Positions 40,427 through 50,545 of a stretch of 64,000 bases of DNA are shown here, in pieces. This stretch comes from Polaromonas sp. CG_9.7. GTDB taxonomy: Bacteria > Pseudomonadota > Gammaproteobacteria > Burkholderiales > Burkholderiaceae_C. A model generated the notes under the pieces. It worked only from the letters and a program-made list of their open reading frames with translations, ran no database searches and was not told the origin of the DNA. Location: positions 368,342 through 432,341 of the forward strand of contig NZ_JADOVG010000001.1 of assembly GCF_015752205.1 (NCBI RefSeq). The letters run 5' to 3'. Made by a program: the position numbers and the translations under genes. How positions within the stretch are numbered: the first letter of the stretch is position 1; the number at the start of each line of letters is the position of its first letter.

Positions 40427-41823
40427 ATGAACACGCCTGTCGACACCGCCCTGATCCAGTCCCTGGACCGCGAACATTTCCTGCACCCCTTCACCGACTT
40501 CAAGGACATGGCGGCGCACGGCGCGCGGGTCATTACCCGGGCCGAGAACATCTACGTCTGGGATTCCGATGGCCACAAGCTACTCGATGCCATGAGCGGC
40601 CTGTGGTGCGTCAATGTGGGCTATGGCCGCGAAGAACTGGCAACCGCCGCCTACCGGCAGATGATGACGCTGCCTTACTACAACAGCTTTTTCCAGACCA
40701 CCAATGTGCCCGCCGTGCAGCTGGCGGCCCGGCTTTCAGCGCTGGCGCCCGAGGTGGGCGGCCGCAGCTTCAAGCACGTGTTTTATTCCAGCAGCGGCTC
40801 TGAAAGCAACGACTCGAACGTGCGCATGGTGCGCCGTTACTGGGATCTGCTGGGCCAGCCGGAGCGCAAAATCATTATTGGCCGGATCAACGGCTACCAC
40901 GGCAGCACCATGGCCGGTGCCTCGCTGGGCGGCATGTCCAGCATGCATGCACAAGGCGACCTGCCGATTCCCAACATCACCCACATCGGGCAGCCGTACT
41001 TTTACGAGATGGGCCAGCCTGGCGAGACCCCCGCCGAATTCGGCCTGCGCGCCGCCGGCTGGCTGGAAGACAAAATCCTGGCGCTGGGTGCGGACAAGGT
41101 GGCGGCGTTCATCGCCGAGCCGGTGCAGGGTGCCGCGGCGTGATCATTCCACCCGACAGCTACTGGCCCGAGATCCAGCGCATTGTTGACAAGTACGGCA
41201 TTTTGCTGATCAGCGACGAGGTGATCTGCGCTTTCGGCCGCGTGGGCCACTGGTTTGCCTACGAAAAATTCGGCTATCGGCCCGATCTGGTGACGTTTGC
41301 CAAGGGTGTGACCAGCGGCTACATCCCGCTGGGCGGCGTGATGGTGGGCAACCGGGTCGCCGAGGTGCTGATCGAGCAGGGTGGAGAATTCAACCACGGC
41401 TACACCTACAGCGGCCATCCGGTGGCCTGTGCCGTGGCCCTGGCCAACCTGGACGTCATGGAAAAGGAAAACCTGCCCGGGCGCGTGAAGGACGACATTG
41501 GGCCTTACCTGGCCAAACGCTTTGCCGAACTGGGCGAGCACCCGCTGGTGGGGCTGGCCGAGACGTGCGGCTTCATGGGCGGTCTGGTGTTGAGCAAAAA
41601 CAAGGCAATGCATGAAGCGTTCGACCCCGAACTGGGCGTGGGCATGCTGTGCCGCGGCCACTGCTTCCGGCTGGGGCTGATCATGCGCGCCGTGGGCGAC
41701 CGCATGATCATTGCGCCGCCGCTGGTGATGACGCACGAACAAATCGACGAGATGATGACGCTGATCCGCCGTTGCCTGGACGCCACCCTGGTTGATTTAC
41801 AAGCTGCCGGCCAGATGGATTGA
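40427..41823 (+). pseudogene. spuC: Putrescine-type class III aminotransferase, split by a 1-bp frameshift
   Basis: The two halves together make one ~465-residue PLP aminotransferase (SpuC/YgjG-like; putrescine to pyruvate or 2-oxoglutarate). The first frame (40427-41143) ends EPVQGAAA-stop where the family reads EPVQGAGGVIIPP; the second (from GTG 41140) begins at VIIPPDSYW and includes the PLP lysine in TFAKGVTSGY. A single missing G in GCCG(G)CGGCG near 41134-41140 explains the break. It may be a real inactivating mutation or a sequencing error; both halves otherwise look intact. The flanking puu and pot genes are undamaged. Confidence 0.85.
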
Positions 41824-41954
41824 ATAAAATAAATACTGCAGTTCGTCGGGCTCCAGCAGGTCCGGATATTGCATTGCCTACGGTGTGTATTCTGGCCATT
41901 TTTTGAACTGGCAATTTGTTCGTTGTTTACCTTTCTCCGGAGCCCATCCCCCCC

Positions 41955-43115
41955 ATGAAAAAACTTGTACTGGTGACCGCCATTTCAGCGCTTTTGCTGG
42001 CCGCTTGCGGCAAAAAAGAAGAACCGGTGGCGGTTGTTCCCGCGCCTGCGGCTGTGGCTGCAGCCCCGGCGCTACCGGTCAATGCCGAGGAGAAGGTGCT
42101 CAATATCTACAACTGGCCTGACTACATTCCCGAAGGCATGACAGCCGCCTTTGAAAAGGAAACCGGCATCAAGGTCAATTACGACACCTTTGAAACCAAT
42201 GAAGCCCTGCATGCCAAGCTGGTGGCTGGCAACACCGGTTATGACATCGTTGTGCCGGGTACCGTGTTTGCCAAGTCGCAGATAGAAGGCGGGCTGCTGC
42301 AGCCGCTGGACAAGGCCAAGATTCCCAACCTTGCCAATCTGGAGCCGGCCATCATGGACACCCTGACCAAGGCCGATCCAGGCAACAAGTACCTGGTGCC
42401 CTGGGCCTGGGGCTTCACCACCGTGGGCATCAACAAGACCAGGGTGGACAAGGCGCTGGCCGGCATGCCCATGCCGGAAAACGCCTGGGACCTGGTGTTT
42501 GACCCCAAATACACCGCCAAGCTCAAATCCTGCGGCATTGCCTACCTGGATTCACCCACCGAAATCATTCCGGCGGCGCTGCACTACATCGGCAAGGACG
42601 CCTATTCGAACAACCCTGCCGACTTCAAGGCAGCCGCCGAAATGCTGTTCAAGGTTCGCAAGGACGTGCGCCTGTTCAGCGCCACCATGATCGATGATGT
42701 GGCCGGCGCCAAAGCGTGCGCGGTCATCGGCTGGTCGGGCGACATCAACATCGCCGCCAACCGCGCCAGGGAAAACGGCTCGAAGGACGTCATTGAAGCC
42801 CTGCTGCCGAGCACCGGCGCATTGCTTTTCGCCGACACGATGGCCCTGACCAAGGACGCCAGGCATCCAAACAACGCCCAGGCTTTCATCAATTTCTACC
42901 TGCGTCCCGAAAACGCTGCGTCGGTGACCAACACGATGAACTATCCCACCGCCAACAAGGCAGCGATTGCCCAGATCAAGCCGGAGATTTCAGGCAACAA
43001 GACCATCTTTGTCGAGCCCGCGTACTTCAGCAAGATGATCGCGCCCAGCAGTTTCACCAACGAAGCCCGTGAAGCCCTGGCCAACGCCTACAACAGCGTC
43101 AAAAAAGGCCGGTGA
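41955..43115 (+). CDS. potF: Putrescine/spermidine ABC transporter substrate-binding lipoprotein (PotF-like)
   Basis: A 386-residue binding protein. ATG 41955 gives a lipoprotein signal with lipobox LLLAAC (C18), unlike the usual soluble PotF, so it is probably anchored to a membrane. Family segments include LNIYNWPDYIPEG and NKYLVPWAWGFTTVGIN. It feeds the PotGHI permease encoded downstream. The 226-bp gap before potG contains an interspersed repeat (43211). Confidence 0.9.
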   Translation: MKKLVLVTAISALLLAACGKKEEPVAVVPAPAAVAAAPALPVNAEEKVLNIYNWPDYIPEGMTAAFEKETGIKVNYDTFETNEALHAKLVAGNTGYDIVVPGTVFAKSQIEGGLLQPLDKAKIPNLANLEPAIMDTLTKADPGNKYLVPWAWGFTTVGINKTRVDKALAGMPMPENAWDLVFDPKYTAKLKSCGIAYLDSPTEIIPAALHYIGKDAYSNNPADFKAAAEMLFKVRKDVRLFSATMIDDVAGAKACAVIGWSGDINIAANRARENGSKDVIEALLPSTGALLFADTMALTKDARHPNNAQAFINFYLRPENAASVTNTMNYPTANKAAIAQIKPEISGNKTIFVEPAYFSKMIAPSSFTNEAREALANAYNSVKKGR

Positions 43116-43210
43116 CGTCAATTTCCCGTGCCTGACATCAGCACTTGGGACATGCCATTGGCCCTGCTTTCAGTGTTGATGGTGGTGCGGCAAGCAACCA
43201 GCGGCATCAC

Positions 43211-43228
43211 GCTACTGAATCAATAGCT
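43211..43228. repeat. Interspersed hairpin repeat between potF and potG
   Basis: GCTACT..AATAGC followed by TGG; an imperfect family member in the 226-bp gap, where it might separate potF transcript levels from potGHI. Confidence 0.35.
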
Positions 43229-43341
43229 GGTTAGGTTTGCTGGTATTGCGGAAATAGCCTTTTTGATGATGAAATTGAGTTTTTCAGTCAGATCAATGAG
43301 GCTGTGGATTCCGAAGTACAAAAAAACGCAGGAACGGATGC

Positions 43342-44442
43342 ATGGCAGAAAACGATGGAAAAGCGGGCTACCTGGTCACCGAGAAACTGGTCAAGCGCTT
43401 TGACGAGGCGCTGGCGGTCGACGAGGTGTCGCTGTCGGTGAACCGTGGCGAGATTTTCGCGTTGCTGGGCAGTTCAGGCTGCGGTAAATCCACTTTGCTT
43501 CGCATGCTGGCGGGCTTTGAGAAGCCCACCTCGGGCCGTATCCTGTTGGGTGGCGAGGACGTGGCCGGGCTGCAGCCCTATGACCGTCCCATCAACATGA
43601 TGTTCCAGTCGTATGCCTTGTTTCCGCACCTCGATACCTGGGAAAACGTTGCTTTCGGCCTCAAGCGCGAAGGCCTGCCCAAGGCCGACATTCAGCAGCG
43701 GGTAGGCGAAATGCTGGATCTGGTGCAACTTGGCGCGTTTGCCAAACGCAAGCCGCACCAGCTCTCCGGTGGCCAGCAGCAGCGGGTGGCGTTGGCCCGC
43801 AGCCTGGCCAAGCGGCCCAAGCTTTTGTTGCTTGATGAACCACTGGGCGCGCTGGACAAGAAGCTGCGCGAACAGACCCAGTTCGAACTCGTCAACATCA
43901 TCGAGAAAGTCGGCGTGACCTGCGTGATGGTGACCCACGACCAGGAAGAAGCCATGACCATGGCGGGCCGCATCGCCGTCATGAGCAAGGGCAGGGTGTT
44001 GCAGGTGGGCACGCCCGAAGAGGTGTACGAGCATCCGGCCAACCGCTTTGTTGCAGACTTTATTGGCAATGTGAATATGTTTGAAGGCCGCCTCAGCGTG
44101 GACGAGACAGACCGCTGCGCCGCCATCACCGGTATCGGTGAAATCCAGGTCGGCCACGGCGTGAGCGGCTCATGGAACATGCCACTGGCCATTGCCGTGC
44201 GGCCCGAGAAAATCGAAATCAGCAAGCAGCGCCCCGATGTGGACCGCAATGTCTTCACCGGAAAAGTCCAGGAAATTGCCTACTTTGGCTCTTACAACAC
44301 CTACATCGTCGTGGCAGTCGACGGCTCCCGGGTGCGCATCACCGAAGCCAATACCTCGCGGCAGGACCTGAGCAACATCACATGGGAAGACAAGGTGTTT
44401 TTCTGGTGGGACGACCGCGCCGGCATTGTGCTGCGCGATTAA
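43342..44442 (+). CDS. potG: Putrescine ABC transporter ATP-binding protein (PotG-like)
   Basis: A 366-residue ATPase: Walker A GSSGCGKS (43-50), signature LSGGQQQRV (141-149), Walker B LLLLDEP (161-167) and switch H199. The C-terminal ~90 residues form the TOBE domain common to polyamine and molybdate/sulfate importers. It energises PotHI together with the lipoprotein PotF. The next gene, potH, starts 17 bp after it with AGGAG before its ATG. Confidence 0.93.
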   Translation: MAENDGKAGYLVTEKLVKRFDEALAVDEVSLSVNRGEIFALLGSSGCGKSTLLRMLAGFEKPTSGRILLGGEDVAGLQPYDRPINMMFQSYALFPHLDTWENVAFGLKREGLPKADIQQRVGEMLDLVQLGAFAKRKPHQLSGGQQQRVALARSLAKRPKLLLLDEPLGALDKKLREQTQFELVNIIEKVGVTCVMVTHDQEEAMTMAGRIAVMSKGRVLQVGTPEEVYEHPANRFVADFIGNVNMFEGRLSVDETDRCAAITGIGEIQVGHGVSGSWNMPLAIAVRPEKIEISKQRPDVDRNVFTGKVQEIAYFGSYNTYIVVAVDGSRVRITEANTSRQDLSNITWEDKVFFWWDDRAGIVLRD

Positions 44443-44459
44443 AGGAGCCCACCAACGCC

Positions 44460-45377
44460 ATGGCCGCTTCACGCTTTCCCATGCCCGGCAAACGCTTCGT
44501 GATCGGCGTGCCTTATCTGTGGCTGATCGTTTTTTTCTTCCTGCCCTTCCTCATCCTGCTGTACATCAGCTTTGTCGACATGGGCAACGACATCAATCCG
44601 TTCAAGCCTCTGTGGGATTCGCAATCCGGCCTGCTCAAGCTCAAGTACGAGAACTACGGGTCGATTTTTCGCAGCAGCGAAGGTGGCGCGCTGTTCCAGA
44701 CGCTTTACGTCGAGGCTTATTTGCGATCGCTCTGGTATGCGCTGTGCACCGCCGTGCTGTGCCTGGTTATCGGCTACCCGTTCGCCTATTTCATTGCGCG
44801 ATCGCCGTCAAGCGTGAGGCCTGCTTTGTTGATGATGGTGATGCTTCCATTCTGGACCTCGTTCCTGCTGCGCGTCTATGCCTGGAAAGGCATCCTGGCT
44901 GACCAGGGCGTGTTCAACCGGGCGCTCATGGCGCTGGGATTGACGGCTGAACCCCTCCAGCTTCTCTACACCGATGTGTCCATGATGGTAGGCATGACCT
45001 ACGTCTACCTGCCTTTCATGGTGCTGCCCCTTTATGCCAATCTGGTGAAGATGGATTTCCGATTGCTGGAAGCGGCTTATGACCTGGGCGCTTCGCCGTT
45101 CAAGTCCTTCTGGCTGGTCACTGTGCCGCTGTCTCGGGCTGGCATCGTCGCCGGCTTTATGCTGGTGTTCATTCCATGCGTGGGCGAGTTCGTGATTCCT
45201 TCGCTGCTGGGCGGGCCTGAAAACATCATGATCGGACGCGTGGTCTGGGATGAAATGTTCACCGGCAACAACTGGCCACGGGCGACGGCGCTCGCGGTGG
45301 TCATGATCGGTCTGATCGTCGTGCCATTGGCGATTTACTACCATTACACCGGCGATGCGGCCGAGCCAGGGAAGTAA
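44460..45377 (+). CDS. potH: Putrescine ABC transporter permease (PotH-like)
   Basis: A 305-residue inner-membrane permease with six helices. ATG 44460 (MAASRFPMPGKRF) follows AAAGGAG; the open frame further upstream overlaps potG. The EAA loop EAAYDLGASPFKSFWLVTVP, which contacts the ATPase, is present. Context (potF, potG, potI and puu genes) assigns it to polyamine uptake. Confidence 0.92.
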   Translation: MAASRFPMPGKRFVIGVPYLWLIVFFFLPFLILLYISFVDMGNDINPFKPLWDSQSGLLKLKYENYGSIFRSSEGGALFQTLYVEAYLRSLWYALCTAVLCLVIGYPFAYFIARSPSSVRPALLMMVMLPFWTSFLLRVYAWKGILADQGVFNRALMALGLTAEPLQLLYTDVSMMVGMTYVYLPFMVLPLYANLVKMDFRLLEAAYDLGASPFKSFWLVTVPLSRAGIVAGFMLVFIPCVGEFVIPSLLGGPENIMIGRVVWDEMFTGNNWPRATALAVVMIGLIVVPLAIYYHYTGDAAEPGK

Positions 45378-45384
45378 CCCGGCC

Positions 45385-46221
45385 ATGAAAAGCATGATGG
45401 AAAAGCACTTCGGCAAGCTGTGGCTGGCACTGGTTTACCTGTTCTTGTACCTGCCGCTGATTTTCATGGTCGTCTTTTCGTTCAACAGCACCCGCCAAGA
45501 TGCGGAATTCACCGGGTTTTCGCTGCGCTGGTATGAGGCATTGACGCGCGATACCAAGATCGTCGACGGCTTCTGGCTTTCGCTGAAAATCGCCTTGGTG
45601 TCCGGCCTGCTTTCTGCCACGCTGGGCACGTTTTGCGCTTTTGTCCTGGTGCGGTATCGCCGTTTTCCAGGCCGTACCACCTTCTCCGGCATGGTCAACG
45701 CACCGCTGGTCATGCCGGAAGTGGTCATTGGCCTGTCGCTGCTCCTGTTGATGGTCGGTGCGCAAAATTTTCTGGGATGGCCGCAGCGCGGCATGCTCAC
45801 CATTGTCCTGGGCCATACGCTGCTGGGCATGGCGTATGCCATGGTGGTCGTCCAGTCAAGACTGCTGGAAATGGACCGCTCGATTGAAGAAGCTGCCATG
45901 AACCTGGGCGCACGGCCGCATCAGGTTTTTTTCCTCATCACGCTGCCGAATATCTTCCAGGCCGTGCTGGCGGCTTTTCTGCTGTCTTTCACCCTGTCTT
46001 TCGATGATGTGGTGATTGCCGAATTTTTATCCGGTCCCGGCGTCAACACGCTGCCGCAAGTGATCTTTGGCTATGCGCGACGCGGCATTAACCCGACCAT
46101 CTATGCGGCCGCGACACTGCTGATTGCCACTGTGACAGTGGTCATCGTCAGCTACAGCGTCTGGGTGGCGCGGAAAACCCGGCAGCGCGAACGCGAAATT
46201 GCCGCTGCCAACCGGACCTAA
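45385..46221 (+). CDS. potI: Putrescine ABC transporter permease (PotI-like)
   Basis: A 278-residue permease with six helices; ATG 45385 is 7 bp after the potH stop. The EAA loop reads EEAAMNLGARPHQVFFLITLP. It pairs with PotH to form the channel. It is the last gene of the polyamine cluster, and an AT-rich 310-bp gap with two palindromes follows before aceA. Confidence 0.92.
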   Translation: MKSMMEKHFGKLWLALVYLFLYLPLIFMVVFSFNSTRQDAEFTGFSLRWYEALTRDTKIVDGFWLSLKIALVSGLLSATLGTFCAFVLVRYRRFPGRTTFSGMVNAPLVMPEVVIGLSLLLLMVGAQNFLGWPQRGMLTIVLGHTLLGMAYAMVVVQSRLLEMDRSIEEAAMNLGARPHQVFFLITLPNIFQAVLAAFLLSFTLSFDDVVIAEFLSGPGVNTLPQVIFGYARRGINPTIYAAATLLIATVTVVIVSYSVWVARKTRQREREIAAANRT

Positions 46222-46531
46222 TTCATTGAGTCAAATACTGTTTAGACCTGTCATAGGTCTAATTCGTGGCTCAACTGATAGCTTGGATGTCGTCAACCCG
46301 AGTTTAATTTTTTCACAAGGCAAAAGTTTTTATCACAAGACGAAATAAAGGCAAAAGCTGCTTGTGATTAATTTGCGCAATGAAGAACTAAATTTCGTAT
46401 AGTGAAATACAAATCTAAGTAGTTGATTTTTAAAGAAATATATAGTCTTATATAAGACATAAGATTGTGTTTAAGTCTTGTAGAAGACTTAGAATAAACC
46501 CACTTATTTTTTTCTACTAATGGAGTTCACC
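46222..46531. promoter_or_regulatory. AT-rich aceA upstream region with two GTCTT..AAGAC palindromes
   Basis: A 310-bp gap without a gene. GTCTTATATAAGAC (46445-46458) is a perfect 14-bp palindrome; TAAGTCTT-GTAG-AAGACTTA (46472-46491) has perfect 8-bp arms. Both share GTCTT/AAGAC half-sites and their centres are 30 bp apart, close to three helical turns. This is the layout of paired operators for one regulator controlling aceA. A TATAGT hexamer near 46398 may be a -10 element. Confidence 0.6.
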
Positions 46532-47851
46532 ATGCCACAAAGCTTTACCGAACAACTCAGTCGCGAACAGCAAATTGCCGCCCTTGAAAAAGACTGGGCA
46601 ACCAATCCACGCTGGAAAGGCATCAAGCGCGGCTACAGCGCAGCCGACGTGGTTCGCCTTCGCGGCTCATTCCCAATCGAGCATACGCTGGCTCGCCGTG
46701 GCGCTGAAAAGCTCTGGGGTCTGGTGAACAACGAGCCTTACGTTAACTGCCTCGGCGCGCTGACCGGCGGTCAGGCGATGCAACAGGTGAAAGCCGGCGT
46801 CAAAGCCATTTATTTGTCAGGCTGGCAAGTTGCCGCCGACAACAACGGTTATGCCGCCATGTACCCTGACCAGTCGCTGTACCCAGTGGACTCGGTGCCA
46901 AAAGTGGTCGAGCGCATCAACAACACCTTCCGCCGTGCCGACGAAATCCAGCATTCCAAGGGGATTGACGCAGGCGACGCCGGCTACATCGACAACTTCG
47001 CGCCCATCGTGGCCGATGCCGAAGCAGGTTTCGGTGGCGTGCTGAACGCGTTCGAGCTGATGAAAGCCATGATCAACTCCGGTGCGGCCGGCGTCCACTT
47101 TGAAGACCAACTTGCTTCCGTCAAGAAATGTGGCCATATGGGCGGAAAAGTGCTGGTGCCTACGGCAGAAGCCTGTCAGAAGCTGATCGCTGCCCGCATG
47201 GCTGCTGACGTTTGCGGCGTGCCTACCTTGGTGATTGCCCGTACCGATGCCGAAGCCGCCGACTTGCTGACCAGCGACTACGATGAAAACGACAAGCCCT
47301 TCATCACCGGCGAGCGCACCGCTGAAGGTTTCTACAAAACCAAAAAAGGCATGGATCAGGCGATTTCCCGCGCTGTGGCCTACGCTCATTACGCCGATCT
47401 GGTGTGGTGCGAAACCGGTACGCCCGACCTCGAGTTTGCCAAGAAATTCGCCGATGCCGTGCATGCGGTGCACCCCGGCAAGATGCTGGCCTACAACTGC
47501 TCCCCTTCGTTCAACTGGAAGAAGAACCTGGACGACGCGACCATTGCCAAGTTCCAGAAAGAACTCGGCGCCATGGGCTACAAGTACCAGTTCATCACGC
47601 TGGCTGGCATCCATTCCATGTGGTACAACATGTTCGACTTGGCGCAGGACTACGTGGCGCGCGGAATGACAGCTTATATCGAGAAGGTGCAAGAGCCCGA
47701 ATTCGCAGCCCGCAGCCGCGGCTACACTTTTGTGTCGCACCAGCAGGAAGTCGGCACCGGCTATTTCGACGAAGTGACCACCGTGATTCAGGGCGGCAAG
47801 TCCAGTGTGACCGCGCTGACCGGCTCGACCGAAGAAGAGCAGTTCCACTGA
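46532..47851 (+). CDS. aceA: Isocitrate lyase
   Basis: A 439-residue glyoxylate-cycle enzyme that splits isocitrate into glyoxylate and succinate. The start is ATG 46532 (MPQSFTEQ) because GGAG lies 8 nt before it; the in-frame ATG at 46520 overlaps that site. The catalytic signature KKCGHMGG contains C200. It goes with acsA in this window for growth on acetate or fatty acids; malate synthase is not here. Control by the upstream palindromes is likely. A bidirectional terminator follows. Confidence 0.95.
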   Translation: MPQSFTEQLSREQQIAALEKDWATNPRWKGIKRGYSAADVVRLRGSFPIEHTLARRGAEKLWGLVNNEPYVNCLGALTGGQAMQQVKAGVKAIYLSGWQVAADNNGYAAMYPDQSLYPVDSVPKVVERINNTFRRADEIQHSKGIDAGDAGYIDNFAPIVADAEAGFGGVLNAFELMKAMINSGAAGVHFEDQLASVKKCGHMGGKVLVPTAEACQKLIAARMAADVCGVPTLVIARTDAEAADLLTSDYDENDKPFITGERTAEGFYKTKKGMDQAISRAVAYAHYADLVWCETGTPDLEFAKKFADAVHAVHPGKMLAYNCSPSFNWKKNLDDATIAKFQKELGAMGYKYQFITLAGIHSMWYNMFDLAQDYVARGMTAYIEKVQEPEFAARSRGYTFVSHQQEVGTGYFDEVTTVIQGGKSSVTALTGSTEEEQFH

Positions 47852-47898
47852 TCGTCTGAGACGAAGACCCCAAGCGGGGCTTCCAAGTCATCCCCTTC

Positions 47899-47932
47899 AA
47901 AAAGGCCAGCGACTTTCGTCCTGGCCTTTTTT
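47899..47932. terminator. Bidirectional terminator after aceA
   Basis: AAAAAGGCCAG (47899-47909) and CTGGCCTTTTT (47921-47931) form a perfect 11-bp stem with A- and T-tracts on both strands. It separates aceA from the convergent YXWGXW lipoprotein gene. Confidence 0.92.
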
Positions 47933-47937
47933 AACGT

Positions 47938-48294
47938 TTATCGAATCCAGCCGCCGCCTCGCAGGTACCAGTTGCCGTGCAAGCCCGGGCTCCACTGGTG
48001 GGCTTGCCAGCGATAACCGGGCCGTGCGTAGTCGTAGCGCCCTGGTACCCATTGGTGACGTCCGCCTGACCAGCCCCAGTAGCCACCTATCCAGACAGCG
48101 CCTGCAAACGGCACCACTGGAATGATTTCGACATAAGGCGGCGGCGGTGCGACGCCCACCACGATCTCGGGCTGCACTGCCGCTGGCTGGACGTAAACTG
48201 TGCGAGGGTGCGGCGCCACCACGCACGCCGACAGTGTCAGTGTGGCTATCGCGCAAACGACAACGATACGAAAAATCGGTCTTGAATTCGTCAT
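47938..48294 (-). CDS. YXWGXW repeat-containing lipoprotein
   Basis: A 118-residue protein. ATG 48294 gives a lipoprotein signal with lipobox TLSAC (C24). The mature part has a Pro-rich stretch (VGVAPPPPYVEIIPVVP) and Trp/Tyr/Gly-rich repeats (GYWGWSG, HQWVPGRYDY, HQWSPGLHGNWY) typical of the YXWGXW family of unknown function. It is probably lipid-anchored in the outer membrane. Confidence 0.85.
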   Translation of the reverse strand: MTNSRPIFRIVVVCAIATLTLSACVVAPHPRTVYVQPAAVQPEIVVGVAPPPPYVEIIPVVPFAGAVWIGGYWGWSGGRHQWVPGRYDYARPGYRWQAHQWSPGLHGNWYLRGGGWIR

Positions 48295-48545
48295 GTATTT
48301 CCTGGGTTTGATCAACTCAAAGCGCTTGAGGCGCGCTTTGATCAACGCGCCTTTGTGTGGGCTGGCCGACGCACGGCAAACCAGCCAGCGCTTCTTTACC
48401 GGAGTTTTACAAGACGTTTGTTATTGCCGGAAGATCAGGGCGGCCAGTTAGAATCGATCATTCAGTGTTGTCGATCCGGCAACGATTTGCAATCGCCGTA
48501 AATCCGTTGCATCTCATTTTCCCCTCCCATTTTTTGCCCTTTGCC

Positions 48546-50453
48546 ATGATCCAGATAACGCTTCCCGATGGTTCCCACCGCGACTTTGCCCACGCACTGA
48601 CCGTGGCCGACGTGGCTGCGTCTATCGGCACCGGCTTGGCCAAAGCGGCCCTGGGCGGCAAGGTTGACGGTAAGTTGGTCGACACCAGTTTTCTGATTGA
48701 AAAAAACAGCGCACTGGCCATCGTCACCGCCAAAGACGCTGACGGCCTAGAACTGATACGCCACAGCGCGGCTCACTTGCTGGCTTATGCCGTCAAGGAC
48801 TTGTTTCCAGAAGCGCAGGTCACCATTGGTCCGGTAATTGAAAACGGGTTCTACTACGATTTTGCCTACAAGCGTCCATTTACCCCCGAAGATTTGCTGG
48901 CGATTGAAAAGCGCATGACAGCGCTGGCGGCTATTGACGAGCCGATTACGCGCCGCGTGTTGCCGCGCGATGAGGCGGTGGAATATTTTAAAAGCCTGGG
49001 TGAGCATTACAAGGCCGAAATCATTGCCAGCATCCCGGCCGATCAGGATGTGTCGCTTTACAGCGAAGGCGCGTTTGAAGACCTGTGCCGCGGTCCCCAC
49101 GTGCCCAGCACAGGCAAGCTCAAATTTTTCAAGCTCATGAAGGTGGCCGGTGCCTATTGGCGCGGCGATCACCGCAACGAGATGCTGCAACGTATTTATG
49201 GCACGGCTTGGGCCACCAAAGACGAGTTGCAACAGTATTTGACGATGCTCGAAGAAGCAGACAAGCGCGATCACCGCAAACTGGGCAAGGAACTGGATCT
49301 GTTCCATATTGACGACCATTCGCCAGGCTTGGTGTTCTGGCATCCCAAGGGCTGGACGGTTTGGCAGGGCGTAGAGCAATACATGCGCAAGGTCTATCAG
49401 GACAACGGCTACCAGGAGGTTAAAGGGCCGCAACTCCTGGACAAGACGTTGTGGGAAAAAACTGGCCACTGGGACAAATACCGCGACAACATGTTCACGA
49501 CCGAGAGCGAAAAGCGTGATTTCGCTCTCAAGCCAATGAACTGCCCTGGCCACATTCTCATATTCAAGCAGGGCATCAAAAGCTACCGCGATTTGCCATT
49601 GCGCTATGGTGAATTTGGGCAGTGCCACCGCAACGAGCCAACCGGTGGCCTGCACGGCATCATGCGGGTGCGCGGCTTCACTCAGGACGACGGCCACATC
49701 TTTTGCACCGAAGAACAGATTCTGAAAGAGTGCGTCGATTACACGACGCTGTTGCAAAAGGTCTATACCGACTTTGGCTTCAAAAACATTATTTATAAAG
49801 TTGCAACGCGGCCCGATGCCCGTATTGGCTCCGATGAAAGCTGGGACAAGGCCGAGGCCGCACTGATCGAAAGTCTGCGCGCCTCAGGCTGCGAGTTTGA
49901 GGTTTCGCCGGGCGAGGGTGCGTTTTACGGTCCAAAGATCGAATACACACTGAAAGATGCCATTGGCCGGCAGTGGCAGTGCGGCACGATCCAGGTCGAT
50001 TTCTCGATGCCCGAGCGGCTGGATGCAGAATATGTCGGAGAAGATGGTGCGCGCCATCGGCCTGTCATGCTGCACAGGGCGATTGTTGGGAGCCTGGAGC
50101 GATTCATCGGAATTTTGATCGAAGAACATGCCGGCGCACTTCCCACATGGTTGGCGCCAGAGCAAGTTTCTGTGCTGACCATTACCGATTCCCAAGCTGA
50201 TTATGCAAAACACGTTGCTAAAACGCTGCAAAATCATGGTACTAGGGTCAACCTTGACTTACGTAATGAGAAAATTACGTATAAAATACGTGAACATTCA
50301 TTGCAGAAGCAGCCTTACATCCTAGTTATAGGTGACAAGGAAATGGCCGTAGGCGCAGTTTCAGTGCGTGCCCGGGGCAATAAAGACCTTGGCGTAATGT
50401 CCCTCGATGCGTTTGTCCAACAAATTGCCTCCGACATTGCACAAAAAGCCTGA
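48546..50453 (+). CDS. thrS: Threonyl-tRNA synthetase
   Basis: A 635-residue class II synthetase. ATG 48546 ([14 protein letters not shown]) begins a TGS domain; H73xxxH77 of the editing site match the E. coli numbering; [11 protein letters not shown] and [17 protein letters not shown] are class II catalytic segments with a zinc-ligand Cys. The anticodon-binding domain closes the protein. It heads the thrS-infC-rpmI-rplT-pheST-ihfA block in the usual order. Confidence 0.97.
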   Translation: MIQITLPDGSHRDFAHALTVADVAASIGTGLAKAALGGKVDGKLVDTSFLIEKNSALAIVTAKDADGLELIRHSAAHLLAYAVKDLFPEAQVTIGPVIENGFYYDFAYKRPFTPEDLLAIEKRMTALAAIDEPITRRVLPRDEAVEYFKSLGEHYKAEIIASIPADQDVSLYSEGAFEDLCRGPHVPSTGKLKFFKLMKVAGAYWRGDHRNEMLQRIYGTAWATKDELQQYLTMLEEADKRDHRKLGKELDLFHIDDHSPGLVFWHPKGWTVWQGVEQYMRKVYQDNGYQEVKGPQLLDKTLWEKTGHWDKYRDNMFTTESEKRDFALKPMNCPGHILIFKQGIKSYRDLPLRYGEFGQCHRNEPTGGLHGIMRVRGFTQDDGHIFCTEEQILKECVDYTTLLQKVYTDFGFKNIIYKVATRPDARIGSDESWDKAEAALIESLRASGCEFEVSPGEGAFYGPKIEYTLKDAIGRQWQCGTIQVDFSMPERLDAEYVGEDGARHRPVMLHRAIVGSLERFIGILIEEHAGALPTWLAPEQVSVLTITDSQADYAKHVAKTLQNHGTRVNLDLRNEKITYKIREHSLQKQPYILVIGDKEMAVGAVSVRARGNKDLGVMSLDAFVQQIASDIAQKA

Positions 50454-50502
50454 TCCTAATAAATTTTTTGAATAAAGTCTAATTCCCTTGATGGGTATAT
50501 GT

Positions 50503-50524
50503 AAGCAGCTATAGCTTTTATAGC
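50503..50524 (-). repeat. Interspersed repeat between thrS and infC
   Basis: AAGCAGCTATAGCTTTTATAGC is a reverse-orientation member of the family, 50 bp after the thrS stop and 22 bp before the infC start codon. Confidence 0.45.
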
Positions 50525-50545
50525 AAATATTGAAGGATTCCCACC

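Noticed and set aside
38917..40551. Open frame of 544 codons on the minus strand opposite puuA
   Set aside because: No motifs; covers a well-supported glutamine synthetase gene.
41130..41143. Programmed ribosomal frameshift in spuC
   Set aside because: No slippery heptamer, pause hairpin or family precedent; a simple 1-bp deletion explains the break.
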